Origin: Tritrichomonas musculus
Taxonomy: Eukaryota; Parabasalia; Tritrichomonadida; Tritrichomonadidae
Direction: 5' to 3'
Length of the DNA stretch: 64,000 nucleotides
NCBI GenBank assembly: GCA_039105265.1
Contig: JAPFFF010000062.1
Coordinates: 372,001-436,000 of the forward strand
A program made the position numbers and the translations under genes. Positions within the stretch are counted from its first letter, which is position 1. Each line of letters opens with the position of its first letter. The notes below the pieces were generated by a model. The model did no database searches, was not told the origin of the DNA, and saw only the letters and a program-made list of their open reading frames with translations. Shown here one piece after another: positions 1 to 9,124 of the stretch.

Positions 1-816
1 GAAGACTTCTTCTTTCGAGATGTATCGATCACTTCGAACTGGTGAATCGCCTGACTGGACAAGTCGCTGACAAATCGATCTCCATGTTCCAATACTCAAA
101 TATTCAATGTCAAAATGTTCGATGAATTCTTTCAAACTCGATTTTTTCAAATTATTGAATTCAACGTATTCAAAAAGTACTGAGTATCGTCGGTCTTCTC
201 CATACAATTCAAGAATCTCGTGCAGAAGAAAGTCTTCATCTTCAAGGCGAAGTTTATCGTTTTTGATGATTTCTTCAAGAAGACAAATGTCAATCATTTT
301 CAGTTTCTCTTTCGGAAGTTCAGTGAAATGCTCAGATGCGTATTCAACAATCTTGTAGAATTTCCCTGTCTTTTCCGATGTTTCTCTTTCGTTCACTTGT
401 TTCCCAATCATACTCTTCGTGAATTTTAAACGGTCGATGACATTCGATGGGCTCAAATCTTCAAAATAATCTGGGTGAAGTCGAAGATATTCATCAATGT
501 TACCAAGCTGTAAGAAATATTCACAAAATCGTTCGCGTTGGATGCTGTCAATTTCTCTTTCATTGAAATTTATTATTTGGAGAAATTCGTGGAAAGAATC
601 AGCTTCGTTACATTCTGTATTAAGAGTAAATTCATCAAGAGTATCATCGTTATAATGATAACTACAGATCGTTGGAGATAATAAATCTGCAAAAAAACGA
701 CTTGTCTCATATCGTTCACCATTTACAATAAATGTGAAATCTTTTTGATATTTTTCGAATGGAACTTTTCTAACATTGTCTGTACTGAGAGAATAAAAAG
801 TTTTACCTTCTGACAT
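1..816 (-). CDS. BTB-like plus F5/8C domain protein, copy 1 (partial, 3' end outside window)
   Basis: This is the first array copy, cut by the left window edge so that the C-terminal F5/8C domain is not visible. I start it at the ATG at 816 (protein begins MSEGKTFYS), because the only upstream continuation runs through a long T/A homopolymer (about 833-852). That homopolymer differs in length between copies and throws the upstream frame out here, so it is almost surely leader. The N-terminal part (FTFIVNGERYETSRFFADLL) is a BTB/POZ-like fold of the kind common in trichomonads, which usually mediates protein-protein contacts. The helical region that follows resembles the part behind BTB domains. 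Compared with copies 2 and 3 there are a few substitutions and no visible stop. Confidence 0.75.
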   Translation of the reverse strand, partial: MSEGKTFYSLSTDNVRKVPFEKYQKDFTFIVNGERYETSRFFADLLSPTICSYHYNDDTLDEFTLNTECNEADSFHEFLQIINFNEREIDSIQRERFCEYFLQLGNIDEYLRLHPDYFEDLSPSNVIDRLKFTKSMIGKQVNERETSEKTGKFYKIVEYASEHFTELPKEKLKMIDICLLEEIIKNDKLRLEDEDFLLHEILELYGEDRRYSVLFEYVEFNNLKKSSLKEFIEHFDIEYLSIGTWRSICQRLVQSGDSPVRSDRYISKEEVF

Positions 817-1048
817 TTTATATTTTGGTACGTTTTTTTTTTTTTTTTTTTTCTTGTAAACTTCACAAATCTGATTTTCTTCATAAAAAAGAAACATACA
901 TAATTTATTATAAAATTAATGAAAATCATATATCAAAACATTTTTATATGATCATGATAAGCTGATTGCATCATCTTAAATTTAAAATTTGTTGAAATAT
1001 TCTTAAAAAAAAAAAAAAAAATAAAAAACAAACAAAACACACAAAAAA

Positions 1049-1120
1049 CGGGGCAACTGGGACTCGAACCCAGATCTCAAGGGGGACAGCCGAGTATCCT
1101 GCCAATTGGACTATTGCCTC
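1049..1120 (-). tRNA. tRNA-like gene, Asp(GTC)-like, copy 1
   Basis: The 72-nt unit on the minus strand has a clear A box (TAGTCCAATTGG), a B box (GGTTCGAGTCC), a perfect T stem (CTGGG/CCCAG) and a run of six T right after the 3' end, which is the RNA polymerase III stop. If the canonical 7-base anticodon loop is CTGTCCC, the anticodon is GTC (Asp). The anticodon stem CTCGG/CCTTG has two mismatches, and acceptor pair 2-71 is A-C. The Pol III promoter looks intact, but the cloverleaf is damaged, so this may be a pseudo-tRNA or another Pol III transcript. The same 72 bases occur four times. Confidence 0.6.
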
Positions 1121-1437
1121 TTTCTGTTTATAATGCTTGATTTACATATTTATTGTTCAATTTATTATATTATCCATATAAAAAAGAGTATTATTGTATT
1201 TTATTTCTTTTCCATTGTTATTTCTTCATTTTCATGTTTTTCTATTTCAAATTTAATTTGATCACATCTACAAAATGTAATCGCATCGTCTATATTTATA
1301 AATATAAAAATAAATAAATAAATAAAAATAATAAATAAGTTTATGTTTTTTAAAAGAATTTATATAATTTTATATGAATTTGTAGATTTGAATTTTGATG
1401 ACAGTTAACACTGTTAACTTAACACTGTGAATTTGAT

Positions 1438-2760
1438 TCAAGTCTGTTTCATTTTACCATAAAATTCAATTGACGCAATTGCTACGTAATAACAATTACT
1501 CCAGCTTTTTCCTGTTAAACGAAGTCGAATAAATCGATAAAATGATTTCTTTTCTTTCGTCCTGAATGTGGCGATCAAATTTGATCCATTCAAACTCGAG
1601 TCATTCTCATGCTTGTCAATCTCTTCCCAACTTTGCTGATCGTTTGAGACCTCAACAACCCAGCTCTTCAAGTTATGACTATTTATTCCCCAACCTACAG
1701 ATTTCAGTGAGTAACCAGTGACCTGAATTTTTTTGTCTTTGAAATCGAAACAAACATGAGAATTCTCTTGATTAGCTGATTCATAATAATTATTGTTTTG
1801 GTAGTCAACGATGTTCCTAGGATAATAATAGGAGTAAACAGAATTTGATGTAATTTGAATTGTCCCGTTGTCGTGGATGTTTCCACCTGTTTCCTCTGTC
1901 AGGTGTCCAATGATACCTTTGAATTCGTCTCCTTCTTTGTGATCGAAGACTTCTTCTTTCGAGATGTATCGATCACTTCGAACTGGTGAATCACCTGACT
2001 GGACAAGTCGCTGACAAATCGATCTCCATGTTCCAATACTCAAATATTCAATGTCAAAATGTTCGATGAATTCTTTCAAACTCGAAATTTTCAAATTATT
2101 GAATTCAACGTATTCAAAAAGTACTGAGTATCGTCGGTCTTCTCCATACAATTCAAGAATCTCGTGCAGAAGAAAGTCTTCATCTTCAAGGCGAAGTTTA
2201 TCGTTTTTGATGATTTCTTCAAGAAGACAAATGTCAATCATTTTCAGTTTCTCTTTCGGAAGTTCAGTGAAATGCTCAGATGCGTATTCAACAATCTTGT
2301 AGAATTTCCCCGTCTTTTCCGATGTTTCTCTTTCGTTCACTTGTTTCCCAATCATACTCTTCGTGAATTTTAAACGGTCGATGACATTCGATGGGCTCAA
2401 ATCTTCAAGATAATCTGGGTGAAGTCGAAGATATTCATCAATGTTACCAAGCTGTAAGAAATATTCACAAAATCGTTCGCGTTGGATGCTGTCAATTTCT
2501 CTTTCATTGAAATTTATTATTTGGAGAAATTCGTGGAAAGAATCAGCTTCGTTACATTCTGTATTAAAAGCAAATTCATCAAGAGTATCATCGTTATAAT
2601 GATAACTACAGATCGTTGGAGATAATAAATCTGCAAAAAAACGACTTGTCTCATATCGTTCACCATTTACAATAAATGTGAAATCTTTTTGATATTTTTC
2701 GAATGGAACTTTTCTAACATTGTCTGTACTGAGAGAATAAAAAGTTTTACCTTCTGACAT
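1438..2760 (-). CDS. BTB-like plus F5/8 type C domain protein, copy 2
   Basis: Full-length copy of 440 residues from the ATG at 2760. A 37-residue in-frame extension upstream is read from the poly-T leader and is not credible. Residues about 15-115 form a BTB/POZ-like domain (FTFIVNGERYETSRFFADLL). The middle is helical and charged. Residues about 290-440 are an F5/8 type C (discoidin-like) beta-sandwich with GIIGHLTEETGG, HNLKSWVVEVSNDQQSWEEI and the closing FIRLRLTGKSWSNCYYVAI, ending in a strand IEFYGKM. BTB plus F5/8C is a typical multicopy trichomonad architecture. Its substrate or ligand is not known, and discoidin domains often bind sugars or lipids. There is no signal peptide or membrane segment from the chosen start, so a cytosolic adaptor is most likely. 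Confidence 0.85.
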   Translation of the reverse strand: MSEGKTFYSLSTDNVRKVPFEKYQKDFTFIVNGERYETSRFFADLLSPTICSYHYNDDTLDEFAFNTECNEADSFHEFLQIINFNEREIDSIQRERFCEYFLQLGNIDEYLRLHPDYLEDLSPSNVIDRLKFTKSMIGKQVNERETSEKTGKFYKIVEYASEHFTELPKEKLKMIDICLLEEIIKNDKLRLEDEDFLLHEILELYGEDRRYSVLFEYVEFNNLKISSLKEFIEHFDIEYLSIGTWRSICQRLVQSGDSPVRSDRYISKEEVFDHKEGDEFKGIIGHLTEETGGNIHDNGTIQITSNSVYSYYYPRNIVDYQNNNYYESANQENSHVCFDFKDKKIQVTGYSLKSVGWGINSHNLKSWVVEVSNDQQSWEEIDKHENDSSLNGSNLIATFRTKEKKSFYRFIRLRLTGKSWSNCYYVAIASIEFYGKMKQT

Positions 2761-2990
2761 TTTATATTTTGGTACGTTTTTTTTTTTTTTTTTTCTTGTA
2801 AACTTCACAAATCTGATTTTCTTCATAAAAAAGAAACATACATAATTTATTATAAAATAAATGAAAATCATATATCAAAACATTTTCATATGATCATGAT
2901 AAGCTGATTGCATCATCTTAAATTTAAAATTTGTTGAAATATTCTTAAAAAAAAAAAAAAAAATAAAAAACAAACAAAACACACAAAAAA

Positions 2991-3062
2991 CGGGGCAACT
3001 GGGACTCGAACCCAGATCTCAAGGGGGACAGCCGAGTATCCTGCCAATTGGACTATTGCCTC
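2991..3062 (-). tRNA. tRNA-like gene, Asp(GTC)-like, copy 2
   Basis: Identical in sequence to the unit at 1049-1120, with the same A and B boxes, T6 stop and flawed anticodon stem. It lies 231 bp upstream of gene copy 2. Confidence 0.6.
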
Positions 3063-3447
3063 TTTCTGTTTATAATGCTTGATTTACAAATTTATTGTTC
3101 AATTTATTATATTATCCATATAAAAAAGAGTATTTTTGTATTTTATTTCTTTTCCATTGTTATTTCTTCATTTTCATGTTTTTCTATTTCAAATTTAATT
3201 TGATCACATCTACAAAATGTAATCGCATCGTCTATATTTATAAATATAAAAGGATTCAAATAAATAAATAAATAAAAATAATAAATAAGTTTATGTTTTT
3301 TAAAAGAATTTATATAATTTTATATGAATTTGTAGATATGAATAAACATTTTTATATGATCATGATAAGCTGATTGCATCATCTTAAATTTAAAATTTGT
3401 TGAAATATTCTTAAAAAAAATAAAAAACAAACAAAACACACAAAAAA

Positions 3448-3519
3448 CGGGGCAACTGGGACTCGAACCCAGATCTCAAGGGGGACAGCCGAGTATCCTG
3501 CCAATTGGACTATTGCCTC
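3448..3519 (-). tRNA. tRNA-like gene, Asp(GTC)-like, copy 3
   Basis: Identical to the other units. It lies in the extra spacer copy, 457 bp from copy 2, with no protein gene between them. This shows that the spacer can duplicate on its own. Confidence 0.6.
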
Positions 3520-3843
3520 TTTCTGTTTATAATGCTTGATTTACAAATTTATTGTTCAATTTATTATATTATCCACATAAAAAATAATATTTTTGTATTT
3601 TATTTCTTTTCCATTGTTATTTCTTCATTTTCATGTTTTTCTATTTCAAATTTAATTTGATCACATCTACAAAATGTAATCGCATTGTCTATATTTATAA
3701 ATATAAAAGGATTCAAATAAATAAATAAATAAATAAATAAATAAGTTTATGTTTTTTAAAAGAATTTATATAATTTTATATGAATTTGTAGATTTGAATT
3801 TTGATGACAGTTAACACTGTTAACTTAACACTGTGAATTTGAT

Positions 3844-5166
3844 TCAAGTCTGTTTCATTTTACCATAAAATTCAATTGACGCAATTGCTACGTAATAACA
3901 ATTACTCCAGCTTTTTCCTGTTAAACGAAGTCGAATAAATCGATAAAATGATTTCTTTTCTTTCGTCCTGAATGTGGCGACTAAATTTGGTCCATTCAAA
4001 CTCGAGTCATTCTCATGCTTGTCAATCTCTTCCCAACTTTGCTGATCGTTTGAGACCTCAACAACCCAGCTCTTCAAGTTATTACTATTTATTCCCCAAC
4101 CTACAGATTTCAGTGAGTAACCAGTGACCTGAATTTTTTTGTCTTTGAAATCGAAACAAACATGAGAATTCTCTTGATTATCTGATTCATAATAATTATT
4201 GTTTTGGTAGTCAACGATGTTCCTAGGATAATAATAGGAGTAAACAGAATTTGATGTAATTTGAATTGTCCCGTTGTCGTGGATGTTTCCACCTGTTTCC
4301 TCTGTCAGGTGTCCAATGATACCTTTGAATTCGTCTCCTTCTTTGTGATCGAAGACTTCTTCTTTCGAGATGTATCGATCACTTCGAACTGGTGAATCGC
4401 CTGACTGGACAAGTCGCTGACAAATCGATCTCCATGTTCCAATACTCAAATATTCAATGTCAAAATGTTCGATGAATTCTTTCAAACTCGAAATTTTCAA
4501 ATTATTGAATTCAACGTATTCAAAAAGTACTGAGTATCGTCGGTCTTCTCCATACAATTCAAGAATCTCGTGCAGAAGAAAGTCTTCATCTTCAAGGCGA
4601 AGTTTATCGTTTTTGATGATTTCTTCAAGAAGACAAATGTCAATCATTTTCAGTTTCTCTTTCGGAAGTTCAGTGAAATGCTCAGATGCGTATTCAACAA
4701 TCTTGTAGAATTTCCCCGTCTTTTCCGATGTTTCTCTTTCGTTCACTTGTTTCCCAATCATACTCTTCGTGAATTTTAAACGGTCGATGACATTCGATGG
4801 GCTCAAATCTTCAAGATAATCTGGGTGAAGTCGAAGATATTCATCAATGTTACCAAGCTGTAAGAAATATTCACAAAATCGTTCGCGTTGGATGCTGTCA
4901 ATTTCTCTTTCATTGAAATTTATTATTTGGAGAAATTCGTGGAAAGAATCAGCTTCGTTACATTCTGTATTAAAAGCAAATTCATCAAGAGTATCATCGT
5001 TATAATGATAACTACAGATCGTTGGAGATAATAAATCTGCAAAAAAACGACTTGTCTCATATCGTTCACCATTTACAATAAATGTGAAATCTTTTTGATA
5101 TTTTTCGAATGGAACTTTTCTAACATTGCCTGTACTGAGAGAATAAAAAGTTTTACCTTCTGACAT
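3844..5166 (-). CDS. BTB-like plus F5/8 type C domain protein, copy 3
   Basis: Third array copy, 440 residues from the ATG at 5166, with the same domain order as copy 2: BTB-like N-terminus, helical middle, C-terminal F5/8C domain. It differs from copy 2 by only a few residues (for example an Asp for Ala in the F5/8C domain, GPNLVA for GSNLIA, and a Gly for Asp near the N-terminus). The near identity of silent positions as well argues for a very recent duplication or gene conversion. The poly-T leader at about 5182-5200 again differs in length from the other copies. Confidence 0.85.
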   Translation of the reverse strand: MSEGKTFYSLSTGNVRKVPFEKYQKDFTFIVNGERYETSRFFADLLSPTICSYHYNDDTLDEFAFNTECNEADSFHEFLQIINFNEREIDSIQRERFCEYFLQLGNIDEYLRLHPDYLEDLSPSNVIDRLKFTKSMIGKQVNERETSEKTGKFYKIVEYASEHFTELPKEKLKMIDICLLEEIIKNDKLRLEDEDFLLHEILELYGEDRRYSVLFEYVEFNNLKISSLKEFIEHFDIEYLSIGTWRSICQRLVQSGDSPVRSDRYISKEEVFDHKEGDEFKGIIGHLTEETGGNIHDNGTIQITSNSVYSYYYPRNIVDYQNNNYYESDNQENSHVCFDFKDKKIQVTGYSLKSVGWGINSNNLKSWVVEVSNDQQSWEEIDKHENDSSLNGPNLVATFRTKEKKSFYRFIRLRLTGKSWSNCYYVAIASIEFYGKMKQT

Positions 5167-5396
5167 TTTATATTTTGGTACGTTTTTTTTTTTTTTTTTT
5201 CTTGTAAACTTCACAAATCTGATTTTCTTCATAAAAAAGAAACATACATAATTTATTATAAAATAAATGAAAATCATATATCAAAACATTTTCATATGAT
5301 CATGATAAGCTGATTGCATCATCTTAAATTTAAAATTTGTTGAAATATTCTTAAAAAAAAAAAAAAAAATAAAAAACAAACAAAACACACAAAAAA

Positions 5397-5468
5397 CGGG
5401 GCAACTGGGACTCGAACCCAGATCTCAAGGGGGACAGCCGAGTATCCTGCCAATTGGACTATTGCCTC
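5397..5468 (-). tRNA. tRNA-like gene, Asp(GTC)-like, copy 4
   Basis: Identical to the other three units and 231 bp upstream of gene copy 3. It is followed on the minus strand by a T6 stop. Array similarity ends about 180 bp to its right. Confidence 0.6.
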
Positions 5469-5702
5469 TTTCTGTTTATAATGCTTGATTTACAAATTTA
5501 TTGTTCAATTTATTATATTATCCATATAAAAAATAGTGTTATTGTATTTTATTTCTTTTCCATTGTTATTTCTTCATTTTCATGTTTTTCTATTTCAAAT
5601 TTAATTTGATCACATCTACAAAATGCAATCGAATCGTCTATATTTATAAATTAAAAAAGATTCAAATATTTATATTGAAAATTTTTTTAGGTCTGAATTT
5701 TA

Positions 5703-6312
5703 TTACAGCCAAAAATCAAGATCTGCATTTTCGTCATTCGAATTTTGATGATAATCATTTTCTTTCATTTCTTCTTTTGGATTAGAAATAATATTTGATG
5801 GTGACGAATAAACTTTTTCATTAATACATTTATTTTTTTGCTTTCTATAATATATGAATACAACCAATAACACAATGATGATAACTGCTGCCAATCCACA
5901 TGAAATTCCAATGATTTGTTTACTAGTAATTCCTTTTTTATGTTCAGATTTAGATAAATTATTTTCTGTGAATTTAAAACTTCTACTGAATAAACAGCTT
6001 CTTATTAATTCTGAATTTCCACCAGATAAATCACTTTTTATAGATTCATTTCTACTAAATAAATCACTCTTAGTGAATTCATTGCTTTTAATAAGTAAAT
6101 TACTTTTGAAGAATTCATTACTTCCACCGTATAAATCACTTTTTGTGAATTCATGACTTCCACAAAATAAATAACTTTTTGTGAATTCATGATTTATACT
6201 TATTAAATCACTTTTTGTGAATTCATTACTTTCACTAAATAAATAACTTTTTGTGAACTCATGACTTCCGTTAATAAACCACTTTTTGTAAACTCATTAA
6301 TAAAACTATAGT
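5703..6312 (-). pseudogene. 3' remnant of a repeat-containing surface protein with membrane anchor
   Basis: Read on the minus strand, an open frame without an ATG shows imperfect repeats of about 14-16 residues of the type NEFTKSDLFSGS. A short linker (HKKGITSKQ), a single membrane segment (IIGISCGLAAVIIIVLLVVFIYY) and a polar cytoplasmic tail of about 45 residues ending DLDFWL follow. Repeats followed by one transmembrane helix and a short tail are the usual C-terminus of trichomonad surface proteins of the adhesin or BspA-like kind. The repeat frame is lost near 6275 by what looks like a one-base deletion. A stop lies just upstream (about 6320), and the large N-terminal part is missing, so I regard it as a relic. 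The DNA repeats (around gtgaattcat) have a period of about 42-48 bp. Confidence 0.6.
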
Positions 6313-6319
6313 TTTATTT

Positions 6320-7491
6320 CAATTGTTTGTATGATTTCAATTATTTCCGATTAAATATTTGATGCTCATTAATTTACATCATAATTATCACAATGAATAA
6401 AATCTAATGATTATTTTTTGTTTATCAATTATCAATTGAATAAAAAATTTTTGAATGCTTAGAAAAATTGAATTAGCTTTATCTATTGTTATCTGTAAGC
6501 CAAAATATAAACCATTCAAAATTGTGAGAAGCGTGAAAAATACTTTATCATATTTTATTAATAATAAAAATAATTTTTAAATTTTAAAATTTATGCAAAT
6601 TTCAATTTTTTTTTTAATATATTTTAAAATTTATGCAAATTTTTTTTCTGAAAAAGTTGATATTTTTATTCAAAAAATATCTGTTTTATTAAAATGATTT
6701 ATAATTCGATAATTATGAATACGATTATTATGAAATTATAATAAAGTAATTATATCATGTTGATGAATAAGTGTACAAAATATTATAAGAAAATTGGCGC
6801 TACGTTTTTAGTAAAATAAGTTATTTTGATAACCCAACGAACCAACGAACAAAAATAAAGTTGCAACTGGTATAAGCAAATTATTTTTTGATTTTATATT
6901 ATTTTTAACTTTTCTTAAAAACATGATGGCCAAGATATACTAAAAGGATGTCTAGAGACACTTGAAGGTGAAAAGAGCAACTATACACTAAAGACATAAA
7001 TACCAACACTGCTTAAAGATCATGTAGCAACATCTGAGTTAACGAACACACTTATACCATAATTTGGAAGTATTGATATATATTCTATGCTTTTATTCAA
7101 TGCCAAAAAGTTCACACTTTAAGGACGTCCTTAAAAAGTGGCCTTTACATGGCTAAATTGATCACATCACTTCATCATAATTTTTGAAGCTCAATTGCCC
7201 AGTGGGCTGCCCACTTCTTCAATTTTTTGACCCTATGCAACCCTATATTTATGTATATTTTATTTGTGAAATCTCATTGAATATAATCTTTTAAATTTGA
7301 AAGGAGAACCTTAAATAAAATTTTAGAAAAAGTACTCATACTGATTAAAAATCTTCTTCACACATTTTCAGGACGACTTTACTTTAGTTAAATAAAATTG
7401 GAGATCTATCAATAGAATGTGATATAAAAAATTGAATATTCGTATTTGCCATCAGACAGGAATCAGCAAATTTAAGATAAATTTAACCAAC
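6320..7491. other. AT-rich intergenic region, no gene seen
   Basis: No credible coding region. It contains scattered relic-like GC pieces, including a perfect 6-bp-stem hairpin at 7201-7215 (AGTGGG/CCCACT) and the palindrome AAGGACGTCCTT near 7120. Confidence 0.6.
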
Positions 7492-8976
7492 TCAATCACC
7501 ATAAAATCCTTTATAAAATTCTTTATTTATTGGAGGTATTGCTGATTTAGAATGTATATTGCATTTTTGCTTCTTTTCTGGTATTATAAATAAACCATAT
7601 TTCATAAAATCATCCAAATCTATAGTACCCTGAGGAACAGAAATTAATAAATCATAATGAAGGAAGAAAAGATTTAGCCTAGAAAAAAATAAAAATTTGG
7701 CATCATTTTTCTCAATTGATAAAATAAATTGATACCAGTAATCGATTATATCATGATCAAAGAATTTTTTTATTTTTGCTTTGAAATATTGTGATTTTGA
7801 TTTATTTTCTGGTTTATCACTCAATGTATAAATAAAATATAAAAACAAATCAGCGAGCATGAAATCTTGTTTTGAAGCTTTTTCTAAAAGTTCTATTGAT
7901 TTCGATATATCTCTTTCTATACCAATTCCATAGTAATATATTCTAGATAAATTATACATACAAAATGAATCATTTTTTTGATGAATCCCTTCTCTGAAAT
8001 ATTCAATTGATTGACCAATATTTTTTTTAACTCCATTACCATTTTTATATATAATACCAAGATAATTTTTAGCCATGCTTACATTAAAAGATGATGATTC
8101 TTTAAAATAATGAATTGCTTTGTTAATATCTTTATCAATGTATTCACCATGATAGTAAATTGTTCCCAGAAGATATTGGGCATAAGAATTATTTTGATTT
8201 GATGATAATGTTAAATAATGGATTGCTTGGTATATATCATGATGAACATCTTTACCATAATAATATAATTGTCCAAGTAGATGTTGCGCATCTTTATGAT
8301 TCTGAAATGAAGCCAGTTTTAAATAATAAAGAGCTTTATTGATATCTCTTTGTGTGTCAGTTCCAGTATAATATATAATTCCAAGAAGATATTGGGCATC
8401 TGGATGGCTTTGATATGATGCTAATGTTAAAAAATGAATTGCCTTCTTTATGTCTTTTTTAATTTCTTCATTAGAATAATAAAGTTCTCCAAGTACAAAT
8501 AAAGCATGAAGATTGTTTTGATTTGCTGATAATGTCAAATAATAAATAGCTTTATTTATATTATTGAGCTGATAAAAAGGATTCAAATAAATAATTCCAA
8601 GAATCAACTGTGCTTCAGAATTATTTTGATTTGAGGCGAGTTTTGAGTAATAAACTGCTTTACTGAAATCTCGTGGAATATTAAGACCATCATAAAATAT
8701 TCTAGAAAGGAGAACTTGGGCATCAATATTGTTTTGATTTGATGCAAGTGTTAAATAATAAATTGATTGATTAATATCAGCTGGAACATCATTTCCCAAA
8801 TAGTATAATTTGCCTAAACAAAATTGAGCAATTGGATAATTTTGTTTGGATGCTAATTTTAAGTAGGAAATTGATTTATTTATATCTTTTGGTACAAATT
8901 TATTATTGAAATAAATTGTTGCAAGAAGGTATTGTGCAAATGAATCATTTTGATTTGAAGCAAGTGTTAAGTAATA
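7492..8976 (-). pseudogene. Sel1-repeat C-terminal part of a split kinase-Sel1 gene
   Basis: This open frame of about 494 codons has no ATG near its 5' end. It begins directly after a TAA at the inversion breakpoint (8977-8979). It consists of about ten Sel1-type (TPR-like) repeats of 36-37 residues with the pattern AQYLLGxIYYxG...DINKAIxYLxLAS, then a helical region of about 100 residues. Sel1 repeats form a solenoid that binds partners. The repeats run straight on from those of the kinase gene at 9068-11218 and are very alike in sequence. I infer that both were one gene of about 1,200-1,250 codons, broken by the rearrangement at 8966-9124. A translated product would need an internal start. 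Confidence 0.75.
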
Positions 8977-9124
8977 TTATGAAGGAAAATGCATAGATAG
9001 AGATATCAATAAATCAATATATTACTTAACATATTATTTAAAGCTATATATTATTTAAATTTAGCTCCTAATGTGAATCTGAATTATTTTGATTAGAAGC
9101 TAAATTTAAATAATATATAGCTTT
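8966..9124. repeat. micro-inversion with inverted repeats splitting the kinase-Sel1 gene
   Basis: Between the two minus-strand Sel1 segments, bases 8975-9031 encode a Sel1 repeat on the plus strand (YYEGKCIDRDINKSIYYLT), the wrong way round. A perfect 12-bp inverted repeat flanks this piece (8966-8977 and 9019-9030, GTTAAGTAATAT). A perfect 26-bp inverted repeat (9040-9065 and 9099-9124, beginning AAAGCTATAT) lies next to it. This is what a local inversion or fold-back template switch within a repetitive gene leaves behind. Confidence 0.8.

Larger units (their letters stand above)
1..5650. repeat. tandem array of BTB-F5/8C genes and tRNA-like units
   Basis: Three copies of a gene block (starts at 816, 2760 and 5166 on the minus strand) alternate with a spacer that holds a tRNA-like unit. 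The spacer is doubled between gene copies 2 and 3, with tRNA-like units at 2991 and 3448. The copies differ only by scattered single bases and by A/T homopolymer length, so the duplication is recent or is being homogenised. The distance from gene start to tRNA-like unit is constant at about 231-233 bp. Similarity fades at about 5,650. The left end of the array lies outside the window. Confidence 0.9.

Noticed and set aside
1438-2871. Longer version of the BTB-F5/8C protein with a hydrophobic N-terminus
   Set aside because: The extra 37 residues are read through a homopolymer whose length varies between copies and breaks the frame in copy 1.
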